From: Lutjanus erythropterus
Lineage: Eukaryota; Chordata; Actinopteri; Lutjaniformes; Lutjanidae
Length of the DNA stretch: 64,000 bases
Reading direction: 5' to 3'
Assembly (NCBI GenBank): GCA_020091685.1
Contig: CM034613.1
Coordinates: 139,177-203,176, forward strand
Of the stretch, positions 11,632-22,775 are shown in pieces. Each line of letters starts with the position of its first letter. Positions within the stretch are counted from its first letter, which is position 1. Under the pieces are notes generated by a model that was not told the DNA's origin, searched no databases, and saw only the letters and a program-made list of their open reading frames with translations. The translations under genes were made by a program, and so were the position numbers.

Positions 11632-13373
11632 CAGGGGTCCCTAACAGGCAGACCATGGTCCGAGTCCGGACCCACACGCCGTCCTATATGGATCCGGACC
11701 TATAACCAATAAATTCTTAATAGATTTTAAATTTTGACGGGACACTTCTGTTTTAACTGGCGCAACTTTTCTAGTCTTTCCGGTGCTGGTTTAGCTGATC
11801 AGGAAACGCACAGACCAACTGCAGAGAAGCTGCGTGTGGAGGAGACTGTTGTTAATGACACAGTTTATTACAACAGAAACTAACGTGATGGTTAATGACA
11901 TCGACACCAACCAGATGTACTTCTAAAATTAAACAACTGTATAAGGAGGCCTATATGTAAAACAGGAGAGTCTGTGTTTCTCTGTGAGAAACTTTCAGAC
12001 CTTCTCACAGCAGAGTGAACAGGTGAGGGAGGAGAGGAGGGCAGACTGATCACTAATCAATCACTGATACCGTCGTCCTCTTGGACTGATTAGAAAATAT
12101 AAATGACAAAAGTTGGTGACAAACCAAACCTGGGTGTCCACACAAATAAAGTCTTTGTGTGAAACACTGCAGAGTTCAACATCGTGCTGTTTACAGACAG
12201 TCTGCTGTCTGTAGTTTGACAGAGAGACAGAGAGGGTCATGTCTAGAAGGGAACCCTAGACCCACGAAAGATCGCGCGAGTTTGATTATTTTAGTAGAAA
12301 TAACGAACACAAATCTCGCGAGAGTTGTGCAAATAAAGAGTTACCTTCTAGACACGACCGAAAAAGGTGCACAGCTTCAAAAATAGAAAATCATGTCCAT
12401 GGTGTCGATGTTTTTAATGTGGCGGGCTGCCATAAATAAAACACTATTCACTGAACCACAGAGAGTCACTGAAACACTGATCACTGACCTGCTGTGATGG
12501 AAAAAATACTCACATTCTTTACTTAGGTATTTTTACATTGTGGTATTAGTGTTTTTACTGAACTACAATTTTAAAAGTTTGCATGTCATTGTGTCCTTTT
12601 TTGAAAAATCAACACTTTTATTGCTGTTGTTGTACTTTAATGGTATTCTTATCGCTATTTTTTGATGACTAAATACAGACCTGCAAACTCATAAGAGAAG
12701 AAAAAGGTGGTATGTTGGTAAACCAGTCCCCTGTCCCCTGGGGGTCTGGGAGCGTCCTGCTCCAGAAGAAAAATCTTATGATTTTAACATGTTAACAAAA
12801 CATTCTGGTGACTGTTTCAGTTAAAAGAGTTAGTTCCATCTTCTGTTTGTGGTTTCTGCAGACATTACTACCTTTTTTACTTTTACTTTTACCTTTGTAC
12901 TTGAAAAAAAGTAGAAAGTAAATTAAAAACAGTAAAAGTAAATCTACAGCAAAAGTAAAGTTACTTTACTGAGTATTTTTACTTTAGTAATTTATAGTTG
13001 TTCATTTAATAGACCTGTCTTATCTTCTCTTTTGTATATTACCATTGTTGTTAAATAAAGCAAAAGTAATGTAATAGAAAAAAAATGCAGAACACGCAAT
13101 ATTTCTTATCTGATTACTCGATTAATCGGCAGAATAATTGATAGATTATGCTTTAATTTTATTGGTTCGGCCCACTTGAGATCAAATTGGTCTGTATGTG
13201 GCCCCTGAACCAAAATGAGTTTGACACCCCTGATATATACGTTGATACAACTACTACACTACTTCAGTATACATCACTCTCATAACACAAGTTAGACATT
13301 ATGATGTTGCGGACCTTTGCTTTAGGAAATTTTCTCTATCTGGACCTCTTTGAATTTTAGTTGAATACCCCTG
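11632..13373 (+). mobile_element. Nested non-autonomous hAT with exact 8-bp target duplication
   Basis: The element starts CAGGGGTCCC and ends ATACCCCTG, giving a 7-bp perfect inverted end CAGGGGT. It is flanked by the exact 8-bp duplication GTCTATAC (11624-11631 and 13374-13381). These are hAT features. No transposase was found. Inside are a piece of a common fish repeat (TTTACTTAGGTATTTTTACA and TTACTTTACTGAGTATTTTT, about 12500-13010) and an internal hAT-like end (GAGTTTGACACCCCTG, ending near 13232), so it is itself mosaic. A partial copy in opposite orientation lies at 4385-5165. The insertion sits inside the outer hAT. Confidence 0.85.
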
Positions 13374-14461
13374 GTCTATACTATACTAGGAAATTATACT
13401 AAATTGATTGGGTTAAATAGAATTACATTACTAAAAAGAGAGTAAAATACAATTTTCATTGACTAAAACTAGATTAAAATGTCATCGGTTTTCATAGACT
13501 AAAACTAGACGAAAATAGTCATGGGTTATTCTGACTAAAATAAGACTAAAATGCTCAGACTTTTAGTCGACTAAAACTCGACTAGACAAAAAAAGAGTAT
13601 GAAGGTGACTAAAACTAATAAAAACTAAAATGACAGTTTGACACAAAGACTAGACTAAAACTAAAATCAAAACAGGCCGCCAAAAACAACACTAGTTGAA
13701 AGTAAGTATTTATAATTCAGTATATTATACGGCAATCCAGGACATTTACAGATTCATTTTATTCTTTACAACTAATGAAGCTGTGCTGATCTAATGTTTA
13801 TGTACCACAAACAAGAGTACAGTTGTTATCTGATTGCTTGTAATAATAAAATTGCTTTTTCACCAAAATACCTATACAGTAATCCATCAGTCCCGCAATT
13901 ACTCACTGATCTAGTCTTTCTTAAACCTGAGTATTTTCAAGTCTCCATGTCATCACTGGTTTCCCTTTGCTTTTAGATAAAGAGCTGAGAGACACATATG
14001 GGGACAGGACTCTAACCAAGGATGAGGCGGCATTCCTGAAGACTTTGAGTACTGGCATTTGCTACAGGGAGCAGCAAAGTCCCAACAATTGGTTTTCATC
14101 CAACTCCTAAATTAACATTTATTCATGATGAAAACAAACATCTTCCCATTGCACACACTTGTGTTAATGAGCATCAGCTTTTTGTGAACACAACAACAGT
14201 GGCTGATGATGATGAATTTAACTACTGTTTCTTAGTAGCACTAACGAATGGATCTCCATTCAGCACCATTTAAACAAATGTGAGGGTTTCACTCTTTAGT
14301 TTCAGATATGTGGTGCCATTACTATTTTTGGTGTCTAAAACTGGACTTAAGTATTGTGCTTTGAGATATTTAACAGCTGCCATTAAAAGTACAAGTAAAT
14401 AATTTTTTGCAAGCACAACTCAAGCATAAATGTACTGTCCTAGTTTTGATTTTTACTGTTA

Positions 14462-14939
14462 ATCTACGTTCCTACCCTCACCTATGGTCATGAACTCTGG
14501 GTCATGACCGAAAGAACAAGATCTCGGATACAAGCGGCTGAAATGAGTTTCCTCTGCAGGGTGGCGGGGCGCTCCCTTAGAGATAGGGTGAGGAGCTCTG
14601 TCACCCGGGAGGAGCTCGGAGTAGAGCCGCTGCTCCTCCACGTCGAGAGGAGTCAGCTGAGGTGGCTTGGGCATCTATATCGGATGCCTCCTGGGCGCCT
14701 CCCTAGGGAGGTGTTCCGGGCATGCCCCACTGGGAGGAGGCCCCGGGGAAGACCCAGGACACGCTGGAGTGACTATGTAGCTCGGCTGGCCTGGGAACGC
14801 CTTGGGGTCCCTCCGGAACACCTGGAGGAAGTGTCCAGGGAGAGGGAAGTCTGGGTGTCCCTGCTCAGACTGCTGCCCCCGCGACTCGGCCCCGGATAAG
14901 CGGAAGATAATGGATGGATGGATGGATGGATGGATCTAC
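14462..14939 (+). mobile_element. RTE-clade LINE, 3' end only
   Basis: A 131-codon frame (14504-14899) is open and matches the C-terminus typical of fish RTE-type elements: MTERTRSRIQAAEMSFLCRV, then LRWLGHLYRMPPGRLPREVF, and RRPRGRPRTRWSDYVARLAW. It is followed by a (GGAT)n tail ending near 14935. A short ATCTAC lies at both ends (14462-14467 and 14934-14939) and may be the target duplication. Everything upstream of the reverse-transcriptase C-terminus is missing, so this is a 5'-truncated, immobile copy. The open frame suggests a fairly recent insertion. It lies just past the end of the HECT-like gene. Confidence 0.85.
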
Positions 14940-17080
14940 TAATAATTTACTAGAATAAGTTCATTTGTAAAAGAACCCCTGGTGTGTAATACACCATTGT
15001 TTAGTGCAGGGCTCTCACTGTTTGTCAAACCAGGCTGCTGTAGCATTCTGTGTTCCCTCTGCTCCTCTCATGGTAACAACCCTTCCACTACAGCCCAGTG
15101 CTTGATTGTGTCCATATGTAAGTGTAAGTGTTTGTTTACCTTGAGCAGGTGATTTCATAGAGGACGTAGGTTCATATTATACAGCGGTTGTTTCAATGAC
15201 AATACATAAGAAAGCTGAAAATAAGCTGAAAAAAACTATAGCTTGTGTTTCCCATCTTGTGGTCATATTTTCTGGTTAAAGCTCTTTTGCAATAAAAATG
15301 CAACATGTGCTATACGCATTAAGTGAATAAATCTTTCACTTCCTGATTTCTGTAAATCAACAACCAGTACATACAATCATTATAGCCTGATCAGAAATAA
15401 TATGAAAATAAATTAAGTAGCTATACTTGCACAAGAGTGTGCAACCATAGCCCCTTAAGTTCAATATAAAGACTAAGGTTTGGCTGTAGCTATTGGTAAA
15501 AAAAAAAAAAAAAGATTAATAGGGCTGTCAGTTCTGGTTTCTATTGTTTCTGTGTGATGTATTATTAATGCTTATAGTGAAAACAATGTACTTTTGTAAT
15601 ACAAGTTGTTGCGAATATGATTTGCAAAGTGGGATTTACTTTATGTTGTAATGTATGATTCAAAGGATGGAATCGTTCATCTGGGTAATAAATGACAAAT
15701 GTAGTTTAACCTTGTGATATGTGTTTTTTTTTCTCTTTCTTTTTAACAATGATGGTTGATGAATTTAACTACCAGGGTTTAATATTTGGCAAACAGTAGT
15801 GAAGGAATGGAATGATGTACATTTACTCAAATTAGGTACCTCATTAGAAATTTTGGGTACTTTGTTACGACCCACAGGAGTCTCTCTGTGTGCGTGTCAG
15901 TGAGTGAGTGGGTGATGTTCTACAGGTGCGGTGCCAACACCAGCGGCTGATTGGTCTGGCTGCCTTTATAAGGAGGAACATCTGGGCCGGCCCACTGTCA
16001 TTCCTCCTCTGCTCCCAACTCCTTTGTGTTTGTTTAAGTGCATGCAGCAGTAGGGGTGAGCTGCCCTTTTCTTCTTTGTTTTCTCCTGTGTTTCTTAAGT
16101 AGGGTTAGTTAGTTAATTTATCAGATTATAATTCTTAATCCCCCTCCTTACCATTAAAAGCCATGTATATTCAGATTTATTGATGTTCAACATTTTTGTG
16201 ATAAAAAAAAAATCCTTCTATTCATACTCAAGCTAGATAAACTCTTTACAAAACCTTTTGGATTAGCTGAAAAATGCATCATCACAAACTTAAAAACTTT
16301 TTTTTCTGAGTTTATGAACAGCCATCTTCTCAGAGATGCATGATATAGGTACAATAGTTATGCATGTGATGTATAAGTTAAAATAAAACACTGACAGGTA
16401 TGATTTTACTTCACTGAGTAGTTTTACTTTACATATATACGTACATTTTTCTTTCATACTTTTTTTGACAATGCATTATTTTCACCGTTGCTAAACTGAT
16501 CCATGTTGTGAATGAATTAAAGCTGCAATATATTTGTTCAGTGTATGTTAAAACTCAAGTTAATATTCACAATATTGTATATTCCATTTTCTTCAAATGT
16601 TGCAGTCGTGTCACAGAGATTGATGAAAGCAGCATAATGTTTGCAATCACAGGGTAACTTCTTATATGTTTCAAGCTGAATATTTCACTGAAGAAATTAT
16701 GTGCAATGTAATGGAAGACAGTTATAAATGTATCAAAACATCTGTAGAGCCCTGAAGAGTATTTAACTGTTCTTTCACATAACAGGAGTCATCTTGTATT
16801 TGTCCACTGTACCATTGCTTTTGGCTTGATAGAACATTCAGTAGCAGTTGCCAAAGTGTGTCTGTAGCCTTTTTTAACACATACAGCAACTATGTGCCAT
16901 CATGTAATTTTTAAACATTTATACGCTGGCAAGGGAGAATTAGAAGAAAAAAGGGAGCAGCTTTAAATCTTGCAGTTCAAGAAGCACAATAAAACATCAA
17001 TATTTGCTTCACAGTGTAATTTTTGAAAGTACAATGAGGCTAATGTTACCCAGCTGTCCGTGTAATGTTGAGATCACACA
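14940..17080. other. Intergenic DNA between the HECT-like and integrase genes
   Basis: No gene was recognised over about 2.1 kb. The sequence is AT-rich. A locally GC-richer patch at 15865-16080 contains a TATA-like TTTATAAGGAGG and could be a promoter or LTR remnant, but nothing confirms either. Poly(A) runs at 15500 and 16205 are unremarkable. Confidence 0.5.
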
Positions 17081-17081
17081 T

Positions 17082-19412
17082 TTACAAGTTTATCAAAAAT
17101 AAACTGTGGTGTTCTCTGAAACAGTGTTTTGCCATTGTTGTTGTCATTTTGAAGAGGGTTGAAATGGCATCATTCAGTTCTTGCAAATCCCTGTCATTCA
17201 ATGGGGAAAATCCTCTCTGAGAGTTTGCTGAGGAACAAAAAAATACTCCCGCTGTTGGGAGTTCTGGGTTGTGAAGATGAGGCAAATCATTGTCAAGAGT
17301 AAAGAGCTGAACTGGTGTTCTATTTCCTTCAGATGATATAGAGTGATTGTAATATCCAGCTTTGAATTCCTCCAAAGTGCAGTTGATTCTGGGTAGAAAG
17401 ACATAATGGAGACAAAAGAGGTCTGTTGCATTGTCTGTGTCTAGGATACCCAGGGATTCCAGTTCATAAAAAATGGGTGCATAAACATGGCTGCAGTTTT
17501 TGTTTAAGTCTCGGTTGAAACGCTCAATCCTCTGGTTGTGCACAGAACTTCCTGTTAAGATAGAGCCTTCACCCCTGCTCGCATGCATGTCCTCCCAAAT
17601 ATGACCGTTCTCGCCTCCGTGATCAGTCCTGATGTGCAGTGGTCTGCCAAACTTTCCAACAGCTTCAGTAAAGAGATGTCTCACAGTTTTAGCACGATTA
17701 TTGTTGGAGCAGTGAAGAAACATCAACATCCTACTGTAGCCATCGATGGCACCATGAACGACCAATTTCCACCTAATCAACTTATGATTTCCGTCTACAT
17801 GCCATATGAAATTTTGGATGTGGGACAGAGTATACTCGCCGAGCTATTGCTGTTCTTCTCCTGGCTAGGACACCAATTGGGTCCATCCTTCACAGTGAAT
17901 CTCTTACACGTTGTCTTTGAACCACAACGTTTTTGGAGCGTAGATGCCCCATAAGCATCACTTCTCCCACATTTGGGTGTTCAGTTTTTATTTGAGACAC
18001 TTCAAGAATTGTTGGTCACTGATGCTCTTAAATTTTGACGTTGGGATATTATAGTATTGCAGTAACTTGTAGAAAGTTGGCCTTGAGATTGAAAGAATAG
18101 ATGTCGCTTCTGTAGAGGTGGTTTTCAGTTTAAGAACATGTTCAAGCTTCTCTTTGGAAATCTGATGTCTTCCTGGGTAGTCATTCTAGAACACAGCAAA
18201 GAATATGATATTTGGCATGTCTCTATAACAAACATGGGTTATTTAAGAGACAGTTATAGACATAACAGATGAACATTCACATCTACTCATTATCTTTCTA
18301 ACTGAAAAGAATTATATTATTGTAACTGTTAATTATATAATTGTACTGTACATTTATTTAAGGAATGTTTAACTAAATAAAATGGACATTAAAAAGATGA
18401 GGTAAATGAGCAATAAATCAAACATGAACATGACTATTATTGAGTACTGATGACATGTCAATGGGGCAAAGTGTGTTGCTGGTAAAGGTATGGTAGCGCT
18501 GGAGCCCTGAGGAAATTTGAAATATAAACAAATTACCTAAGTTGTTATTATTTTGTCATGGTGTTGTGTAAAATATGCCACCATGGTTGGAAGTAATGTG
18601 GAAACAATACACCACACAGATTTAAAAACACAAACAGCCAGCTAGGTTACATGAGTATGAAAGTATACCAAGCGGTGTGATGTCCCAGTGGAGGTGGAGG
18701 GTGTGGCAGGCCCAGGTGTGTTAGTGTTGGGAGCCTGAAGAGACATTGACAAAATATTATTATTACAGAATAATGTTGTTGTTTTCTTTTATGTATTTAT
18801 AGGCCCAGCAGGTAAAAACCAGAGATGTGATTGGCAAAGGACAAAAAGCAGGAACATGTAAAGAGAGATACAGTACATTCTATGCTTTTTCATGCACTGT
18901 GGTACCTTATTCACGTTAAAATTAAATGTTTTTCTCATTAAGACTGCCTCTGTCCTCCATCAGCATTACTCTCTCTCTCTTGCCGAGCAGATAGCTTAAC
19001 AGTTAGAACAGGTAAGCCGAGGTGACATGATGGGGGACAGAGTCAGATTTCCATCTGGCCAACAATTTACAGTGTAATTTGGTGCCCTGAGGGGAGACAG
19101 TAGCCTCCGTTAGCTGTAACTAATGCTCTATATGATCTGCTCTGCTCCTCAGAATTTCTTCACGTAATCTTGAACTCACATTTACACATCTTGTTTTTCA
19201 GTTCATTAACTCGCACCACTTGGTCAACACGGTGTGAGCTTTATGCCCATTTATGCTGCTGCTAAGTAACGTTACCCGATGCTACATGATTTGGAAAACA
19301 CACTTACCGAGGTGGCCTGTGGTGGTACTGGCCCTGTGGTGGTTGCCGAAAATGTACGAATGGCCGCCAAAACGGCTCTCCCGATGTTTTCAGCTAACGC
19401 CGATTCGGCCAT
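17082..19412 (-). pseudogene. Spliced DDE integrase-core transposase gene, broken
   Basis: A first exon at 19412-19308 begins MAESALAENIGRAVLAAIRT and ends at GTAAGTG. A second at 18734-18669 (APNTNTPGPATPSTSTGTSH) has good splice sites and continues in phase. The large last exon (18185-17082) encodes a helix-turn-helix region (ISKEKLEHVLKL, ILSISRPTFYKLLQ). An integrase core follows, with the acidic triad visible in WHVDGNHK, RTDHGGENG and QRIERFNRD, then DLFCLHYVFLPRINCTLEEF. This matches a eukaryotic integrase-core transposon family, possibly the one called IS3EU, but the superfamily assignment is uncertain. It would act in the nucleus to join element ends to target DNA. The copy is broken in a few places. 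Element ends were not found. It converges on the HECT-like gene. Confidence 0.75.
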
Positions 19413-19774
19413 GCTAGCAGGGCATGGATGACCAACAGCAGACTGCACCGGAGGATGGCAGGCGGGGGTAGATCAGTCAAAGTGCGCTCCCTTGTGACTG
19501 ACTGTAGTGGCTACAGATTATAAGCAAAAAAGTGACACTAAAAACTCAATGTACTCGCAAAATATAGTTTCTCCAAACGGGTTTGTTATTTTGGGTAGTT
19601 GTTATCACTGTAATCTATGTCCAAGAGTCAATTTCTCCAGAAAAGATTGTTGTTTATTTGTTATTTGACAATATAAACAGACTTTGACCTCCTCAAGCTT
19701 TTATTTTGGTACTTCCGGTTGCCAGCATCTTGAATTTGAATATTAGTTAAATATTTAGTTTCACCCAAAACATT

Positions 19775-20305
19775 TAGATTTAACTTTTAGATTAAACATT
19801 TAGATTTAACATTTAGATTTAGATTTAGATTTAACATTTAGGCGGAACATTTAGATTTAACTTTTAGATTTAGATTTAACATTTAGATTTAGATTTAACG
19901 TTTAGATTTAGATTTAACTTTTGGATTTAGATTTAACTTTTAGATTTAAATTTAACATTTAAATTAAACATTTACATTTAACATTTACATTTAGATTTAA
20001 CATTTATGCGTACCATTTAGATTTAGATTTAACTTTTAGATTTAGATTTAACATTTAAATTAAACATTTCCATTTAACATTTAGATTTAGATTTAGATTT
20101 AACTTTTAGTTTTAGATTTAACATTTAGATTTAGATTTAATTAGCCCTGCGATGAACTTGCGACTTGTCCAGGGTGTACCCCGCCTCTCGCCCAATGTCA
20201 GCTGGGATAGGCTCCAGCAGCCCGCAACCCTTACGGAATAAGCGGTTACAGAAAATGAATGAATGAATTTAGATTTAATTATTTAATAAATTTTTAAATT
20301 TAACA
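19775..20305 (+). repeat. Hexamer/heptamer tandem repeat (TTTAGA / TTTAACA)
   Basis: The tract is built from TTTAGA and TTTAACA units in irregular order, with drifted variants (TTTACA, TTTCCA, TTTGGA). The units are short and unevenly ordered. The SINE fragment at 20137-20272 lies inside it, and ATTTAGATTTAA-like sequence occurs on both sides of that fragment. Confidence 0.85.
20137..20272 (+). mobile_element. SINE 3' half inside the satellite
   Basis: The segment GATGAACTTGCGACTTGTCC through GATAGGCTCCAGCAGCC to AATAAGCGGTTACAGAAAATG matches the 3' half of the complete SINE at 21800-22170. It ends in AATGAATGAATG. The tRNA-like head is missing, so it is a 5'-truncated insertion. Confidence 0.85.
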
Positions 20306-21124
20306 AATATTGTGTTTAATGTGCTAAAAAGTGACTTTCAAAAATTCACACCACTTTTTAAAACATGATTTGAAGCTAAATGTGACAAAATGTTGCTGTT
20401 ATTTTCAGCATGAGCACATTTTCTAAATGGCACCCCATAGGTTTATGCTCTGTTATGTGTGCACACAATTTAAATGGCCATTAAACAGTGTAGCACTACA
20501 CATACCTCTTGCGTTGGGCGCCGTGTGATGATCCGATGTCAGATGTTCCACAGCCAGCTTTAGCCTTAGCACCGTAGCTCCTCCACCTGCACACCCGTGG
20601 ATGACCGCAGACGTCCTACAAACCGCTGCAACAATCCATGCAGCTCCCAGCAGCTCTCCTCGTCGCCTTGTACGAAGCTTACAAACAAAAATCCAACTGA
20701 TGCTGGGTTTTTGACAAATTGAAGAAGCTAGCCTATTACTTAGCCACTGACACGGTCTCAGACCCCGGAGTGATCTGGCTGACGCGCTCGACTCTTTGCT
20801 TATAACCATACGCTGTGCTGTTCCTTGAATGAAACCACAGGTTGTTCTTAATTGCAGCAAAAAACAATTTATTTTCTTCATGCAAATATGAACGATGTCC
20901 ACTGTTGTTTCAAAAAAAGACCAAACATTCAGCATACGGTGTGACAAATATTTTTGCGCTGTAGCGGTCAAACACCTGACAACGACAGTAACCCTGCTAC
21001 CTTTACACCTGAGCATTACAAAAGTACAGCGATACCCCATGTTCAAAACAGTGAACTACAAGTGAAACCTTGGAATATTTCACCAACATATTTGGCTCCT
21101 ACAAGTAGTATTAACAATATTGCT

Positions 21125-21643
21125 GTACTTGAATCCCAGTGTCAGTCCGATTGGATGTCAGCACTAGCCATCCTTGGCTGAAAGTGTCTTCAGATGGTCT
21201 ACAGGTCCAGGAGGCAGCAAGGTCCTCAACTGCTCTCTCAAACAGCAGCCAATACTTCGCTGAATGGCCCTGTGTACTGGGCAGACACTACTGGGAGGTG
21301 GAGGTGTCCCTTAAAAGGTGTGGTGTCAGAGTTTACTAACAGGAAACAAAGGTCACCCAGGGGCGGCTGCTGGGCCCTGTGGAAGGGCTCCAGTTTGTGG
21401 GCCTGTACCGACAAGCCCACCAAGCTGCAGAGGGCGGCTGTGCCCCGACTGATTGGGGTGTATGTGGATGTGGGGGAGGTTCAGGTGTCTTTTCATGATG
21501 TTGATCAAAGGGTTCACATTTATACCTTTTCTGGCACCTTCAAAGACAGTCTGATCCCTCTGTTAGTCTGCATGGGCAAAGACACACTCCTTAAAATCAT
21601 TCCTGCAGATAAATTAGTCACTGCTGATCAGAGGTGGCAGTGA
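21125..21643 (+). pseudogene. B30.2 (PRY-SPRY) domain exon, frame broken
   Basis: The translation begins with a PRY-type block (VRLDVSTSHPWLKVSSDGLQ), then GRHYWEVEVSLKRC, which is the standard SPRY core. It then changes reading frame and continues CWALWKGSSLWACT, RLIGVYVDVGEVQVSFHDVD and HIYTFSGTFKDSLIPLLVC. It ends at a stop at 21641. B30.2 domains form the C-termini of fish TRIM, butyrophilin-like and NLR-type proteins and bind ligands there. No RING, B-box, coiled coil or NACHT sequence was found nearby, so the parent family cannot be named. The single frame change near 21320 and the lack of other exons suggest a pseudogene fragment. Confidence 0.75.
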
Positions 21644-21799
21644 GGTACACATGAGAATCAAGCCAGTCACAAGTCAAGACATATGAAATTCTTATGATCC
21701 GATGATCAGCACAACTTTTATTTTCACATTCTGTTCTTACCATAGTTACTGACAACAAAATCCTTGAATCCAAATTTTACAGTATTCATTTTGGACTAG

Positions 21800-22170
21800 T
21801 GGGGCAGCATGGTGGTGCAGTGGTTGGCACTGCTGCCTCACAGCAATAAGGTCCTGCGTTCGATCCCCCAGCTGGTTGGGGCAGGGCCTTTCTGTGCAGA
21901 GTTTGCATGTTCTCCTCATGTCTGCGTGGGTTCTCTCTGGGTTCTCCGGCTTCCTCCCACAGTCCAAAGACATGCATGCTAGGTTAATTGGTGACTCTAA
22001 ATTGCCCGTAGGTGTGAATGTGAGTGTGAGTGGTTGTCTGTGTCAGCCCTGCGATGAACTGGAAACTTGTCCAGGGTGACCCTGGACCCTCTCGACCAAT
22101 GTCAGCTGGGATAGGCTCCAGCAACCCGCGACCCTTTCGGAATAAGCGGTTACAGAAAATGGGTGGATGG
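21800..22170 (+). mobile_element. Complete tRNA-headed SINE with 12-bp target duplication
   Basis: The head carries a pol III A box (TGGTGCAGTGG) and B box (GTTCGATCCCC). The body has the common fish blocks GTTTGCATGTTCTCC and TTCCTCCCACAGTCCAAAGA, and the tail is GGTGGATGG. It is flanked by an exact 12-bp duplication, ATTTTGGACTAG (21788-21799 and 22171-22182). Intact ends and duplication point to a fairly recent insertion by LINE machinery. Confidence 0.9.
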
Positions 22171-22699
22171 ATTTTGGACTAGCTTCCTACATGATAGCTC
22201 CCTCATACGATGTCCTTTGCTGGTCCACAGTAAGTTGCCAAATTTGTGTCCATTGCCTTAGAAATCACCCAACCAACCCAACTTAGAAACAAACTGTATG
22301 TCACTGCTGATGAAGATATGTTTTCTTCAATCACACCCTTCTTTGGAAACAAAAAATGTTCTGTAATTACATGAGTGACTATGAGACATGTTAATCATAG
22401 AATAAGAATATGGATCTAACTAATGAGTGGTTTAAAGAGAACAGTTGGACTTGGATGATTTTATTTTCTATCATTCATCATTGTATATTTTGTTAATAAC
22501 TGCACATGCTAATGTCTGCACTTTGTTCATTTGAATAAAATTAATGTTATCAAATATATTTTTATCCAGACTGATTTACAGAAACACCCTACGCCACCAG
22601 GACACACTTCCACACATTTTCAAAGACTGCTTTGACAAAATGCATTTTATTTTAATACATACCCTTATTCCATACACAACATCCAATCAAAGGCATTAT

Positions 22700-22775
22700 T
22701 TGGGTCATGGGAGGCTGGAGCCCAGTCTGAGAGGTGGGGTTCACCCTAAACAGGTCAACAGGGGCCAGTATTTCA
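22700..22775 (-). mobile_element. Degenerate SINE fragment
   Basis: On the minus strand this resembles the CAGGGTGTACCCC through GGCTCCAGC part of the SINE at 21800-22170, with an internal deletion. It is seen on + as GGCTGGAGCCCAGTCTGAGA followed by GGTGGGGTTCACCCTAAACA. Confidence 0.5.

Larger units (their letters stand above)
10327..13694 (+). mobile_element. Outer hAT DNA transposon with exact 8-bp target duplication
   Basis: The ends are inverted: TAGTGTTGCTTTCG on the left and CAAAAACAACACTA on the right. They are flanked by the exact 8-bp duplication GTTGAAAG (10319-10326 and 13695-13702). TAGTG ends with an 8-bp duplication are hAT hallmarks. Subterminal zones on both sides are dense in short related motifs (GACGAAAACGAG left, GACTAAAACTAG right), as expected for transposase binding. 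A start at 10692 reads MAGQPGRKRRHDIWTYFEF and then stops. Further on, near 11465-11560, comes MECDVEKDGEKCNHKITGKN, a BED-finger continuation, so part of a transposase remains. Minus its inserts the element is only about 1.1 kb, so it is internally deleted and dead. It landed across the exon-intron boundary of the HECT-like gene. Confidence 0.85.
5539..14273 (+). pseudogene. UIM plus HECT ubiquitin-ligase-like gene (G2E3-like), broken
   Basis: Six exons can be traced: 5539-5631, 8870-9162, 9409-9632, 9807-10004, 10136-10325 and 13977-14273. Each has AG acceptors and GT donors, and codon phases agree at every junction. The first encodes a ubiquitin-interacting motif (EEDEALEEAIQRSLLEE). The next four give a HECT N-lobe (ADFGGPRREFFRLLGKAI, then NILHLQKGLYRTIGRMM and VDYIVSGDILQVHVTP). 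The last holds the C-lobe with the TCVNE block, where the catalytic cysteine of HECT ligases sits. It resembles the multi-copy fish proteins named G2/M phase-specific E3 ligase-like. The 5' part lies outside the window. A TAG at 8958-8960 and a one-base frame change in the last exon make it a pseudogene. A hAT sits at the end of exon five. Confidence 0.8.
19700..21120. other. Satellite tract and unassigned DNA
   Basis: After the integrase first exon comes AT-rich DNA, then a TTTAGA-based tandem tract with a SINE fragment inside it, then about 800 bases (20310-21120) in which I recognise no gene. A long minus-strand frame at 20453-21046 has random-looking composition and no recognisable domain. 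Confidence 0.45.

Noticed and set aside
15864-16100. Possible LTR or promoter beginning TGTTACGACC with a TATA-like box
   Set aside because: No matching right end, no target duplication and no poly(A) signal in the expected place.
20453-21046. Long minus-strand frame of 197 codons
   Set aside because: No recognisable domain, cysteine-rich random-looking composition, and no splice partners. Long frames of this size arise by chance in GC-balanced DNA.
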